Positions 9,079-17,389 of a stretch of 64,000 nucleotides of DNA are shown here, piece by piece (position 1 is the first letter of the stretch; every line of letters starts with the position of its first letter). A model generated the notes under the pieces. It saw nothing but the letters and a program-made list of their open reading frames with translations. It was not told the DNA's origin and did no database searches. The position numbers and the translations under genes were made by a program. The DNA is taken from positions 62,001 through 126,000 of the forward strand of contig DASPKX010000172.1 of the NCBI GenBank assembly GCA_035627835.1. Reading direction: 5' to 3'. Origin of the DNA: DASPKX01 sp035627835. Lineage in GTDB: Bacteria; Verrucomicrobiota; Verrucomicrobiia; Limisphaerales; SXQI01.

Positions 9079-10811
9079 AAGGCCTTGCCTTCCCCCCGGC
9101 GGAGAACCACCTCGCGGTCCACATTCCTGATGCGGAATATTTCGACCTTGCCATCAGCCCAAACCACTTGAGCCTCCTCAGCTAAAGCCGCGGTTCCCAA
9201 CCCAAAATGCAAAGCTGGATCGTTGCTGGCGAGGTAACTTGTTGCTGGCTGCAGCAGAGCCCACCAGCGTCGGTCGCGGGCGCTCAGTGAGACTTCAGCT
9301 CCGATGGCATCGCGGTTGCCATAACGAGGCTCCAAGAGACGGAGTTTCAGCCAGTGGCCGCGTTGCGGGGCGATGTTCCGGTAGAGCTTCGCCGGGCCGC
9401 CCACCGCGCCCACGAGAAGGTCCGGGTGGCCATCATTATCAATGTCCCCGACAGCAAGGCTGCGACCGACGACTGCCTCACCGGAGAAGTTCGGATTGGC
9501 AGGAGAGACGTCCTGAAACCGTCCATTCTGGTTCAGGAATATTTGGGGGCGCTGAGCGTAACGAGCCCACCATGGATCCGTGCCTTGCGCAACCGGTGTT
9601 TGACCTGGAGTGGCGCGCCGCACCAAGCCATTCACGAAAGCCACATCATTCCATCCGTCCGAATTGAAATCGGCAGCGACAGCGCCAAAGCCGGTGCCGC
9701 GCCAACCCTGCTGCTGCAAGCCGGTTTGCGCGATGGTGTCGGAGAACAACCCGGGTTGGTCCTGGCGATAGAAGGAGTGGAACTCCTCTGAAAGATGCGT
9801 GACGAAAAGATCGGGCAAGGCATCGCCAGACATGTCGGCATAAGCCACCCCCATGTTCGCGGCTGTGCGGCCCATCGCATTGTGGGCGAGGCCGCGAGCG
9901 ATGGCTTCCTCGGCGAAAGTTCCATTGCGTTGGTTGACGAACAAACGATTCGGGCGCCCGTCGTCGGAGCAGAAAATATCAGGCCACTTGTCTCCCGTGA
10001 AATCCGCACAGACGAGACCCAACGCGACACCGGGCTTGGCGATTAGGCCAGAGCGGACCGTCCAATCCTCGAACCTTGGGGGAGCGCCATTGCCTTCGGT
10101 GATGTTCCGCCAAAGGCGAGTTGTTGTGGCTGGGAAGGCTTCCGGGGCGCAGAATTCCTGGCGTCCCTGGTGATCGTGGCAAATCTGTGAGGGGTCGTAA
10201 TCGACGTAATTGGCGACAACCAGATCGAGGCGCCCATCGCGGTCGAAATCAATGAAGCTGGCCGGCACCGCCCAACGAACATTATCAACCCCGCACTCAG
10301 CTGTGATTTCGCGAAAGCGGCTCATGCCGAGATTTTGGAAGAGTCGCGTCGCGCCGTATTCGGTGAGAACGAGGTCAGGAAGGCCGTCGTTGTTTATGTC
10401 ACCTGCTATGGCGCCCATTCCCTTGCCGGTCACACCAAGCCCTGAACCTTCGGTAACATCTTTAAACGAGCCGTTTGGCCGTTGCTCGAAGAAGCGGTTC
10501 GCCGCCGCCGCGCCAACTCCGCCGTTTTGGGTGAAGTAAACATCCAGGCGGCCATCATTGTTCGCATCGAACAGCGCGACGCCGGAGCCAATTTGATCGG
10601 CCATGAAATAGTTCGTTCCAGCGCGGTGCGTGAACTTCAGGCCGACGTTCTCCGTTACATCCTCAAAGATGTTAGCGGCCGGGGAGGCGCTTGAAGCGGT
10701 TATCGTGGACCGTGGAGCAGGCGGTTCGCTGGCAGCCGTATTCGCGTTCCGCTTCTCCCCACAGCCAGCGCACAGAAGCACGCCGGCAAGCCCAGCCACC
10801 AGTGCGCGCAT
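9075..10811 (-). CDS. CRTAC1-like FG-GAP propeller lipoprotein with ASPIC/UnbV domain
   Basis: A 578-residue exported protein. The N-terminal signal has a lipobox (LLCAGC, Cys17). Seven FG-GAP/integrin-like Ca-binding blades are visible through their D-x-(N/D)-x-D-G motifs (DANNDGRLDV, GDINNDGLPD, DFDRDGRLDL, DFTGDKWPDI, DMSGDALPDL, DFNSDGWNDV, GDIDNDGHPD). An ASPIC/UnbV domain occupies the last ~90 residues (RGHWLKLRL to VVWADG). The open frame continues upstream to 11123, but that part overlaps the halogenase; ATG at 10811 overlaps its stop (TGATG) and begins the signal peptide. It is coupled at both ends, which supports one functional unit. Substrate or ligand unknown. Confidence 0.9.
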   Translation of the reverse strand: MRALVAGLAGVLLCAGCGEKRNANTAASEPPAPRSTITASSASPAANIFEDVTENVGLKFTHRAGTNYFMADQIGSGVALFDANNDGRLDVYFTQNGGVGAAAANRFFEQRPNGSFKDVTEGSGLGVTGKGMGAIAGDINNDGLPDLVLTEYGATRLFQNLGMSRFREITAECGVDNVRWAVPASFIDFDRDGRLDLVVANYVDYDPSQICHDHQGRQEFCAPEAFPATTTRLWRNITEGNGAPPRFEDWTVRSGLIAKPGVALGLVCADFTGDKWPDIFCSDDGRPNRLFVNQRNGTFAEEAIARGLAHNAMGRTAANMGVAYADMSGDALPDLFVTHLSEEFHSFYRQDQPGLFSDTIAQTGLQQQGWRGTGFGAVAADFNSDGWNDVAFVNGLVRRATPGQTPVAQGTDPWWARYAQRPQIFLNQNGRFQDVSPANPNFSGEAVVGRSLAVGDIDNDGHPDLLVGAVGGPAKLYRNIAPQRGHWLKLRLLEPRYGNRDAIGAEVSLSARDRRWWALLQPATSYLASNDPALHFGLGTAALAEEAQVVWADGKVEIFRIRNVDREVVLRRGEGKAL

Positions 10812-12295
10812 CACATTCCCCACTTGGGAGCAGCGCCGCGGACGACGCTGAGGCATTGCTTCACATCGAAGCCGCGCCGGGCTTCCGCTGTCCACATGGC
10901 GCACTTGTCGCGCCAGACTTTTGCTTCGTTGGCGGGCGGGTTGTAAGGCTTTTTGTGCGGGACGTTTTGCCCGACAAGCATGGCAAGATACCCGTCCATG
11001 CCGAACGAGTTTGAAGGATGAAGGAGCTGCGCGCCAGCAACGACGCTGGGACCATTTTCTTTGTAGAAATCGACCAGGAATTGCGCGCCATGCAACTTGG
11101 TGTCGCTGCGGCAAGCTCGCCAAAATTCGGTGTCCAAGCGCGTGTTGAAAGCGTAATGCACCGCGAGAAAATCGCGAATGTCATCCCACGCCTGCCCATT
11201 GTAACGATTGTACAGCTCGATCAACGTCGGCGTGGGGTCGCAGAGGCTGTCGATGAGTGAGTCGGCCAACGTGCTCGCCTCCACGCAGATCACCTGGAGC
11301 GCGGTCGCTTCGAGAGGCTCAACGAAACCAACAGAGTTGCCAACGCCAACGACGTTGCCGATCCAGTTGCGGGCGTAGCGGCCGCTGCGGAATTTCACAA
11401 CGCGCGGCTGGTTGGCGACCTTCGGGTTTTTGGCGAGAAATTCAGCGAGGGCCGCTTCGTCACTGATAAAAGCGGAGCTGTAAACGTAGCCGCGATTAAT
11501 CCAGCTCTCGTGCTCGATTTGCCAGCACCAGCCTGCGTCCATTGTTTCACAGACGGTATATGGCTTAATGGGCTCATTCGTCCGGGGCCATCCGCCGATA
11601 ACAGCGCGGTCGCAGAAGAGGGAGTCCGAGTAGCTGATGAACGGCTCCTGCAACGCCTTGCCGAGCAGCTCGGAACGGAAACCGGAAGCATCCACATACA
11701 GATCGGCGGTCAGACGCTCGCCTTTTTCGGTGATTAAAGCAGCGATCCCTTGCGGCCCTTTCTCGGCAGTAACGGTGGCATCAACAATCTTAACGCCCAA
11801 AGTGCGGCAGACGCTTTCCAGCCATCCAACCAGCTTCACGTTCTCGATATGAAAGGCGTGGTTGTTGTGGAAAAGCGGTGTTCCGTCTGGTTTGCGGGGG
11901 AACGCTTTATCCTGCGATATGAATGCGGATACCGGCCCTGCGCAAAGGCAATCCTGCCCGAAGTAAAAGCCGTTATTACGCGAGAGTTCGGGCATCCGCT
12001 GCTGGAACTCGTAAGCGAAGGTGTAATAAAATTCAGGCCGCGGCCCCCAGATGAACTTAATGCCGAGCTTCCAGGTGGGCTCAGCCATTTGGTAAAATTG
12101 CTGAGGCTTCAGCTTGAGGTATTCGAAGAAATGCTTCGGGAACGCAACGGTGGTTCCCTCCCCCACCCCAATGATGCCAAGGTCAGGGCTGCGAACGACG
12201 GTGACCTCGAGTTGCGGCAACTTGCGCTTGAGAGTGAGCGCCGCCATCAACCCTGCGCTGCCTGCACCAAGCACCAAAACATTTTGGATGGGCAT
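10811..12295 (-). CDS. Flavin-dependent tryptophan-halogenase family protein
   Basis: A 494-residue FAD-dependent halogenase-type protein. The N-terminal Rossmann motif GAGSAG (residues 10-15) binds FAD, and GVGEGTTVAFPKHF follows. Lys76 in TWKLGIKF corresponds by eye to the catalytic Lys of PrnA/RebH (Lys79), and the GFVEPLEATAL block carries the conserved Glu region. The family WxWxIP motif appears as GWCWQIE, with Pro replaced by Glu. Family members use FADH2, O2 and halide to halogenate indole or other electron-rich rings; substrate cannot be told from sequence. It is the first gene of a coupled operon with CRTAC1, TPR and dipeptidase genes. That company is unlike classical antibiotic clusters and suggests a peptide or surface-linked substrate. 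Confidence 0.9.
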   Translation of the reverse strand: MPIQNVLVLGAGSAGLMAALTLKRKLPQLEVTVVRSPDLGIIGVGEGTTVAFPKHFFEYLKLKPQQFYQMAEPTWKLGIKFIWGPRPEFYYTFAYEFQQRMPELSRNNGFYFGQDCLCAGPVSAFISQDKAFPRKPDGTPLFHNNHAFHIENVKLVGWLESVCRTLGVKIVDATVTAEKGPQGIAALITEKGERLTADLYVDASGFRSELLGKALQEPFISYSDSLFCDRAVIGGWPRTNEPIKPYTVCETMDAGWCWQIEHESWINRGYVYSSAFISDEAALAEFLAKNPKVANQPRVVKFRSGRYARNWIGNVVGVGNSVGFVEPLEATALQVICVEASTLADSLIDSLCDPTPTLIELYNRYNGQAWDDIRDFLAVHYAFNTRLDTEFWRACRSDTKLHGAQFLVDFYKENGPSVVAGAQLLHPSNSFGMDGYLAMLVGQNVPHKKPYNPPANEAKVWRDKCAMWTAEARRGFDVKQCLSVVRGAAPKWGM

Positions 12296-12365
12296 GCCGC
12301 AAAGTTATTCCAAAGAAATGCGCCTTCTCAATGGAAAAGCGCGCAGGAAGGAGTTCTGTTGAAAA

Positions 12366-12452
12366 TGGTGCCGATGGAGGGGGTCGAACCCACACGACCT
12401 CACGGTCACAGGATTTTGAGTCCAGCGCGTCTGCCAATTCCGCCACATCGGC
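12366..12452 (-). tRNA. tRNA-Leu (CAA)
   Basis: An 87-nt class II tRNA read on the minus strand: 5' GCCGATG, the D-arm GGCGGAATTGGCAGACGC, anticodon loop CTCAAAA (anticodon CAA), a long variable arm, GGTTCGACCC T-arm and an encoded 3' ACCA. The acceptor arms pair fully. One U-U mismatch is seen in the anticodon stem. Confidence 0.95.
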
Positions 12453-12602
12453 CTCTGACAACTGGCGAACCAGTTGCGCGGCCAGGCATAGCCGCTAACG
12501 AGGTTGTGGAAAGTAGTGCAACGCGTACCGGGGGTCAAGGTTGCTTTCTGCCAAACCCCTGCGCTTCTTGCCGCCGGTCCACTGCGGAGCTAACGTTGCG
12601 GC

Positions 12603-12992
12603 ATGGGAATTCAAGCGGTGAATGCGCCTTCCGCTCCGAAGCCGGTGGGGCCTTACAGTCATGCAGTGCGGGTTGAGAATCTCATCTTCCTCTCCGGGCA
12701 AATACCTCTGGATCCTGCCACCGGAAAACTCGTGCCCGGCGACATTAAAGCGCAAACCCAGCGGGTGTTGGAGAACATTCGCCTCGTGCTGGAGAGCCAG
12801 GGACGCACACCTATGGACGTTGTGAAGACAACGGTGTTCCTCACGAACCTCGGAGATTTCGCGGCAATGAATGAGGTGTATGCCGCGTTTTTCCACAACC
12901 ATCATCCGGCGCGGTCCACGATCCAAGTGTCCGCTTTGCCCGCTGGGGCGAATGTGGAAATTGAAGTTGTGGCGCACCTTGGGCCGCGTTAA
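12603..12992 (+). CDS. ridA: RidA/YjgF/UK114 family enamine/imine deaminase
   Basis: A 129-residue cytosolic protein of the RidA family, which hydrolyses reactive 2-aminoacrylate and related imines made by PLP enzymes. Family blocks are complete: KPVGPYSHAV at the N-terminus, FLSGQIPLDP, VVKTTVFLTN, PARSTIQVSALP with the substrate-binding Arg, and VEIEVVA with the C-terminal Glu. Length is exactly that of the trimeric family. It is monocistronic, between tRNA-Leu and a convergent CAP-domain gene. Confidence 0.95.
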   Translation: MGIQAVNAPSAPKPVGPYSHAVRVENLIFLSGQIPLDPATGKLVPGDIKAQTQRVLENIRLVLESQGRTPMDVVKTTVFLTNLGDFAAMNEVYAAFFHNHHPARSTIQVSALPAGANVEIEVVAHLGPR

Positions 12993-13020
12993 GAACGCGC
13001 TTTCGGGCGGGGGGCTTCGG

Positions 13021-13698
13021 TTAAGAGCGCGGCAAGGGTGTGAAGAACACCTGAGTGCAGAATATCTTCACTAGACCCGTGCGATCTTTCTCTGGATGGC
13101 AACTCACCCCGAGGCATTGGGGGTCTGTGCGTAGAATGTTCGCGCGGTGGCCGGGTGAGTTCATCCAATTCTTGACGAGGTTTGCCGCAAAGCCGGCGTA
13201 GGTATGCGGTTGGATCGCCTCCCCTTCAGGCGTGTAGCTGAGCACTTTTTTACCTTGCTCTTCGCGAACGTAAAAGCCGCGTCCACTCTCGTAATCGCGC
13301 CCGAATACCACCGCGACATTTTCCGCTAGATAACGGAAGTTCAATCCAGCCGCTTTGGCTCGATCGCCAAGCGTGCGGAAGCGGGGGTTCTCCGGGTTAT
13401 CGTGCGAAATCGTTCCACGAGTGTTCATGATGCGCGATTGGATCGCTGCCGCCGCGGCTGCTCCTTGATGATATTTGAGCAGCGGCAACCCGGCTTTCTC
13501 CCGCTCGGCGTTTGTGGCGTGGAAAACGGCGGCGTTCAGAAGGTTGGTGTCAATTTTCGTGAGGTTGATGCGCGCTTGCGCGGCGGGCGCCTGCTGGAAT
13601 GTCGCCCATGTGACCTCCGCTTGCTGAACCGCAGCTTGAAGCGCATTCCCCAAAGCGAGCGCAAGAACGCAAATCACGAGACGCATGCGTAACCCCAT
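13021..13698 (-). CDS. CAP-domain (SCP/PR1-like) secreted protein
   Basis: A 225-residue exported protein with signal peptide (VICVLALALGNALQA) and a CAP domain from about residue 55 to 215. Signatures are AVFHATNAEREKAGLPLLKY (helix 1 motif), SRIMNTRGTISHDNPENP with the cavity His, AENVAV and WMNSPGHRANIL, with the second cavity His in GHRANIL. CAP proteins are found from bacteria to plants (PR-1) and generally act extracellularly; bacterial substrates are mostly unknown. There is an insertion (DYESGRGFYVREEQGKKV) between the AEN and WMNSPGH blocks. Single gene. Confidence 0.9.
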   Translation of the reverse strand: MGLRMRLVICVLALALGNALQAAVQQAEVTWATFQQAPAAQARINLTKIDTNLLNAAVFHATNAEREKAGLPLLKYHQGAAAAAAIQSRIMNTRGTISHDNPENPRFRTLGDRAKAAGLNFRYLAENVAVVFGRDYESGRGFYVREEQGKKVLSYTPEGEAIQPHTYAGFAANLVKNWMNSPGHRANILRTDPQCLGVSCHPEKDRTGLVKIFCTQVFFTPLPRS

Positions 13699-13766
13699 GC
13701 CTTAAGTGTGACATACACGACCGCGAGGAGCCAGCGCGCTCGCGCATGAGGGGACGGCGAGCGTTC

Positions 13767-14249
13767 TTATCCGGCGCAGCAAGCGGTCTCACGCAAAGTC
13801 GGCAGCGGCTTAAACTCTGCACCACTTGCCAACTTCGGGGGGAGGCAACGGTCCTTCGCCAGGCAGTCGGTGTGCTTTACGCCAAGGTGAAGAAATAAAG
13901 ACGCGCCGTCTGAGATGGCGGTTGTGATCGGGAATTGGGAGATAAACGGCGCCTCATGCTCCACTTCCACCTCTAAAGCATCGTCCTGAATGATGCTCCT
14001 GGACTTCTCCAGGATGCCGAGCAGCTTGCCTGCGGTCAGCCGATGATCGGTGTCGTCCTGGAACCAGGTTTGCAGCCGGCAAATGGAATCGGTGCGCGCT
14101 GTGCCCCCGCAATCGATGAACTTCTTGTCCACCTGCGCCACCTCTGTGACATGCGCGTGGGGCGGAATTTTCGAGCCGGTGGGGAGCACGAAGCGGAGTT
14201 CGAGCGCGTGATGCTGAACCAGCAGTTCTTTCAATTCTTGAAGCTTCAT
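13767..14249 (-). CDS. DUF6428 family protein
   Basis: A 160-residue cytoplasmic protein matching, from memory, the DUF6428 family: FVLPTGSKIPPHAHVTEV, KKFIDCGGTARTDS, LQTWFQDDTDHRL and VKHTDCLAKDRC are its recurring blocks. The His/Cys-rich ends (HAHVTEV, HTDCLAKDRC, CCAG) could bind metal. Family members often sit in arsenic-resistance operons, but no ars gene is in this window. The frame opens at a TTG (14258); ATG 14249 (MKLQELKELL) is preferred because family members start that way. Function unknown. Confidence 0.8.
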   Translation of the reverse strand: MKLQELKELLVQHHALELRFVLPTGSKIPPHAHVTEVAQVDKKFIDCGGTARTDSICRLQTWFQDDTDHRLTAGKLLGILEKSRSIIQDDALEVEVEHEAPFISQFPITTAISDGASLFLHLGVKHTDCLAKDRCLPPKLASGAEFKPLPTLRETACCAG

Positions 14250-14396
14250 TGAGTGCAATGGCGGCCCACGGACGCGGAACCGCTGGAGGCAAGATGCCCC
14301 GCAAGAACATATTCGTAAATGCGCATACGTTTGAGGGCGCCTGGCTGACTTGTAGGACGCCTTGAGCGCTCGACAGTCGCGGTGCCTTCCGCTGAA

Positions 14397-16205
14397 ATGC
14401 AGCCGCTAAGCGTGCCACACAACATCGATCTCATCCTAACTTTAACCGGCGGGTTAACCGCCGCGCTCTTGCTTGGGTTTATTACCCAGAAGCTCAAGTT
14501 GTCTCCGATCGTCGGCTATTTGCTGGCCGGGATCATCGTTGGACCGCACTCGCCGGGGTTTGTCGCGGATCCAGATATCGCGAGCCAAAGCGCTGAGATT
14601 GGCGTGATCCTGTTGATGTTCGGGGTCGGGCTGCATTTCCATCTGAAGGATCTCATGGCGGTGCGGAACATCGCCGTGCCGGGAGCGATTGGCCAGATTG
14701 CGGCTGCCACTGTGATGGGAGCCTTGGCCACCAAGCTGTTCGGCTGGTCGTGGGCGGCAGGGATCGTTTTCGGAATGGCCATTTCGGTGGCGAGCACCGT
14801 GGTGCTCACGCGCGTTCTCTCTGATAACCGCGATCTGCACACGCCCACAGGGCACAGCGCGATTGGTTGGCTCATTGTTGAAGACCTCTTCACGATCGTG
14901 GTTCTGGTGCTTTTACCGGCGATCTTCGGCGGCGCTGGTCACAACGGAGGCGCCCACACGGCGGCTGCGGGCGGCGAAAGTTCCCTCTGGGGCACACTCG
15001 GTGTGGCTATGCTGAAGCTGGGGGCGCTCATTCTTTTCACGTTCACTATCGGCCAAAAGTTCATCCCAAAGTTCCTGGGTTACGTCGCGCGGACCGGCTC
15101 AAGGGAATTGTTCACCCTCGCGGTGCTGGTGCTTGCGCTGGGCATCGCGGTGGGCGCGGCCAAGTTCTTCGGGGCCTCGATGGCGCTCGGCGCGTTCCTT
15201 GCCGGGATGATCGTGGGGCAATCCGACTTCAGCGCCAGGGCGGCATCCGACGCGTTGCCGATGCGGGATGCGTTCGCGGTGCTCTTCTTTGTTTCGGTGG
15301 GGATGCTCTTCGATCCCGGCGCGGTGCGGGAGGGGTGGCCGTTGATGCTGGTGACGCTCGCGATCGTGTTGGTTGGCAAACCGCTGGCGGCGGTTCTGGT
15401 AGTTCTGGCTTTAAAGAAGCCGTTGCGGCTGGCGCTGTCGATCGCGGTGGCGCTCGGGCAAATTGGGGAGTTCTCGTTCATTCTGGCGACGCTCGCCATC
15501 TCGATGAAGATCATGCCAGGGGAAGCGATGAACGCGCTGGTGGTGGCGTCGATTGTATCGATCACGCTAAACCCAATGCTTTACCACAGCGTGGAGCCGA
15601 TGGTGCGCTGGCTCGAGGCCAGGAATATCGTGAAGGCTCCCGAGTTTGTGGCCCCACCACCAGGGGCGTTTCAAAAAGACCCGACCAAAGACTTGGTGAT
15701 CGTCATCGGCTACGGGCCAGTCGGGCGAACGGTCAGCCGCATTCTCGCGGACAACAGTATCCAGCCCATCGTCATTGAACTGAACATCGACACCGTTCTG
15801 GCCCTGAACGTCCAGGGATTGCAGACCATCTACGGTGACGCAACGAACCCGGAGATTCTGCGCAGCGCGAGGATTGCCGAAGCCGCAGGCCTGATCCTTT
15901 CCACGTCCACACCCGAGGCTAAGAACATCATTAAGACCGCTCGTGAGTTGAACCCAAAGGTCCGCATTCTGACGCGCTCAACGTACCTCGCGGAAACGGA
16001 CGAGCTGAGAAAAGCCGGGGCCGATGGTATTTTCTCGAGCGAAGGCGAAGTGGCGCTTTCCATGGCCGATTTCCTCATGGCCGAAATGGGCGCCACGGAC
16101 GAACAAATCGACCGGGAGCGTGAACGCGTGCGCAAGGATCTGTTTCAGACCGATCATGCCGCGGAGAGGGACATAGATTCGCAAACACCCGCGAAAAAGA
16201 GCTGA
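14397..16205 (+). CDS. Monovalent cation:proton antiporter (CPA2) with TrkA-N domain, YbaL/KefB-like
   Basis: A 602-residue inner-membrane antiporter. About 12 hydrophobic segments span residues 5-400 (family blocks GYLLAGIIVGPHSPG and ALGAFLAGMIVGQS), followed by a cytoplasmic Rossmann/TrkA-N domain from about residue 420 (DLVIVIGYGPVGRTV) that binds NAD(H) and gates transport. Members exchange K+ or Na+ for H+. An N-terminal GTG at 14382 in the same frame is possible; neither start has a clear Shine-Dalgarno. No KefF/KefG ancillary gene is adjacent, so the closer match is the YbaL type. Faces the ice-binding gene tail-to-tail. Confidence 0.9.
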   Translation: MQPLSVPHNIDLILTLTGGLTAALLLGFITQKLKLSPIVGYLLAGIIVGPHSPGFVADPDIASQSAEIGVILLMFGVGLHFHLKDLMAVRNIAVPGAIGQIAAATVMGALATKLFGWSWAAGIVFGMAISVASTVVLTRVLSDNRDLHTPTGHSAIGWLIVEDLFTIVVLVLLPAIFGGAGHNGGAHTAAAGGESSLWGTLGVAMLKLGALILFTFTIGQKFIPKFLGYVARTGSRELFTLAVLVLALGIAVGAAKFFGASMALGAFLAGMIVGQSDFSARAASDALPMRDAFAVLFFVSVGMLFDPGAVREGWPLMLVTLAIVLVGKPLAAVLVVLALKKPLRLALSIAVALGQIGEFSFILATLAISMKIMPGEAMNALVVASIVSITLNPMLYHSVEPMVRWLEARNIVKAPEFVAPPPGAFQKDPTKDLVIVIGYGPVGRTVSRILADNSIQPIVIELNIDTVLALNVQGLQTIYGDATNPEILRSARIAEAAGLILSTSTPEAKNIIKTARELNPKVRILTRSTYLAETDELRKAGADGIFSSEGEVALSMADFLMAEMGATDEQIDRERERVRKDLFQTDHAAERDIDSQTPAKKS

Positions 16206-16254
16206 GGCAGGACTCCTGCCGGCGTGGGATAGGGGGGCAACCTTGCCCCCGCCC
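16206..16254. other. Paired GC hairpins between convergent genes, possible bidirectional terminator
   Basis: Two hairpins fill the 62-bp gap between stop codons: GGCAGG/CCTGCC with a 3-nt loop, then a perfect GGGGGCAA/TTGCCCCC at 16233-16250. No T-run follows, so terminator function is a guess from position. Confidence 0.35.
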
Positions 16255-16267
16255 AACGAATGCAAGC

Positions 16268-17278
16268 TTACGGATAGAACGCGCGGTAGAAACGGCGCGA
16301 CTCGTTGACGGGAGTTCCATCTGTCGTCACATACGGGCTGAGCGTGGGTGTCGGCTTCTCCAACTGAACCCAGTTCACAAGATCCTTCGAATGCTCAATC
16401 GTGAGTTGAAGGGTCGGAGTGTTCGTCAGGGTCAATGTGACTGTGCCATTGGCGGCGCGGGAAATGGGTCCGAACTCAAGCCGGCCAACCAGGGGCGCAG
16501 CGGCTGGCGGTGTGACAGCGTTCGATTCGAGTGTGACGGCCGTTTGGGAGTACAACCTGCCGTTCACCGAAGCGCCGGTTTTGAAGATAATCCCCGCCTG
16601 GGCAAGGACAATGCCTTCGAAATGGGCTTGTGTGCCGACCTGCACGCCCACCCCGCCGGACACTTGCCAGAAAACATTCTTCGCCTGAGCCCCACCGCTA
16701 AGGATCACGGATTTAGACGCGGCCATGGTGACACTTCCAGCAATCTGGAAGATCCAGACATCGTTTGGCCCGCCCGCAAGGGTGACGTTGTCCGTAATGT
16801 TCACGCCGGTTCCCCATTTATAGAGCCCTGGGGTGAGCGTGAGCCCGCCAATATTCCCGGCCCCGCGCTCCGTGAAGTCAGGCGTGGTTCGCCCTGCGGC
16901 GTCGGTGAAGGCGGTTTCCATATCGCTGACGGCAGTGGTCAAAAGCGCGGGAGTCGGAGCCGAGTAGTTGGGCGCGTAAACTTTCCCGACCACTTGGGGC
17001 GAGGTCGAGAAGCGAGTGCTGCTATCCATAATAAGCGAGAAGCCCGTGATGGCGGTCGAGCCGATGGGGCTCACGCCGATGTCGCCTTTGATGGCGGAGC
17101 TTGGGACTGTGCTGATGCCGGATTTGGCCAGGACGGTGAAGTTGCCAGCGCTGCGAAGGTTCACAGGAAGCTGCGCGGCAGAGACGGACACCTGGGCGAG
17201 GAGCAGAGCGCTCAGAAGGCCGCAGATCGGCGATTTAAGGGCGTTGAGGAGGAGATTGTCGGATGTGTATTTTTTCAA
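16268..17278 (-). CDS. DUF3494 ice-binding protein
   Basis: A 336-residue exported protein. After a signal peptide (LLSALLLAQVSVSA) comes the DUF3494 ice-binding beta-helix, about residues 38-262: NFTVLAKSGISTVPSSAI, IKGDIGVSP, TPGLYKW, DVWIFQIAGSVT, NVFWQVSGGV, HFEGIVLAQ and VNGRLYSQTAVTL are textbook family blocks. Such proteins adsorb to ice and inhibit recrystallisation or anchor cells. The last ~70 residues (TIEHSKDLVNW to RRFYRAFYP) are the window's shared tail module, not part of the ice-binding fold. The start is TTG at 17278, since an in-frame stop lies just upstream and no internal Met is suitable. It is divergent, with a 111-bp gap, from a two-component pair that may regulate it. 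Confidence 0.9.
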   Translation of the reverse strand: MKKYTSDNLLLNALKSPICGLLSALLLAQVSVSAAQLPVNLRSAGNFTVLAKSGISTVPSSAIKGDIGVSPIGSTAITGFSLIMDSSTRFSTSPQVVGKVYAPNYSAPTPALLTTAVSDMETAFTDAAGRTTPDFTERGAGNIGGLTLTPGLYKWGTGVNITDNVTLAGGPNDVWIFQIAGSVTMAASKSVILSGGAQAKNVFWQVSGGVGVQVGTQAHFEGIVLAQAGIIFKTGASVNGRLYSQTAVTLESNAVTPPAAAPLVGRLEFGPISRAANGTVTLTLTNTPTLQLTIEHSKDLVNWVQLEKPTPTLSPYVTTDGTPVNESRRFYRAFYP

Positions 17279-17389
17279 GGCTCATAGGTTACCTCACATG
17301 AGGCAGCCGGTGTATGGGGTGTAACCCCACCAAAAAAACGCCAGGCTGCGGGTTTAAGTGGACAAGAAGGCATTGGAGGCGAAGATGGG

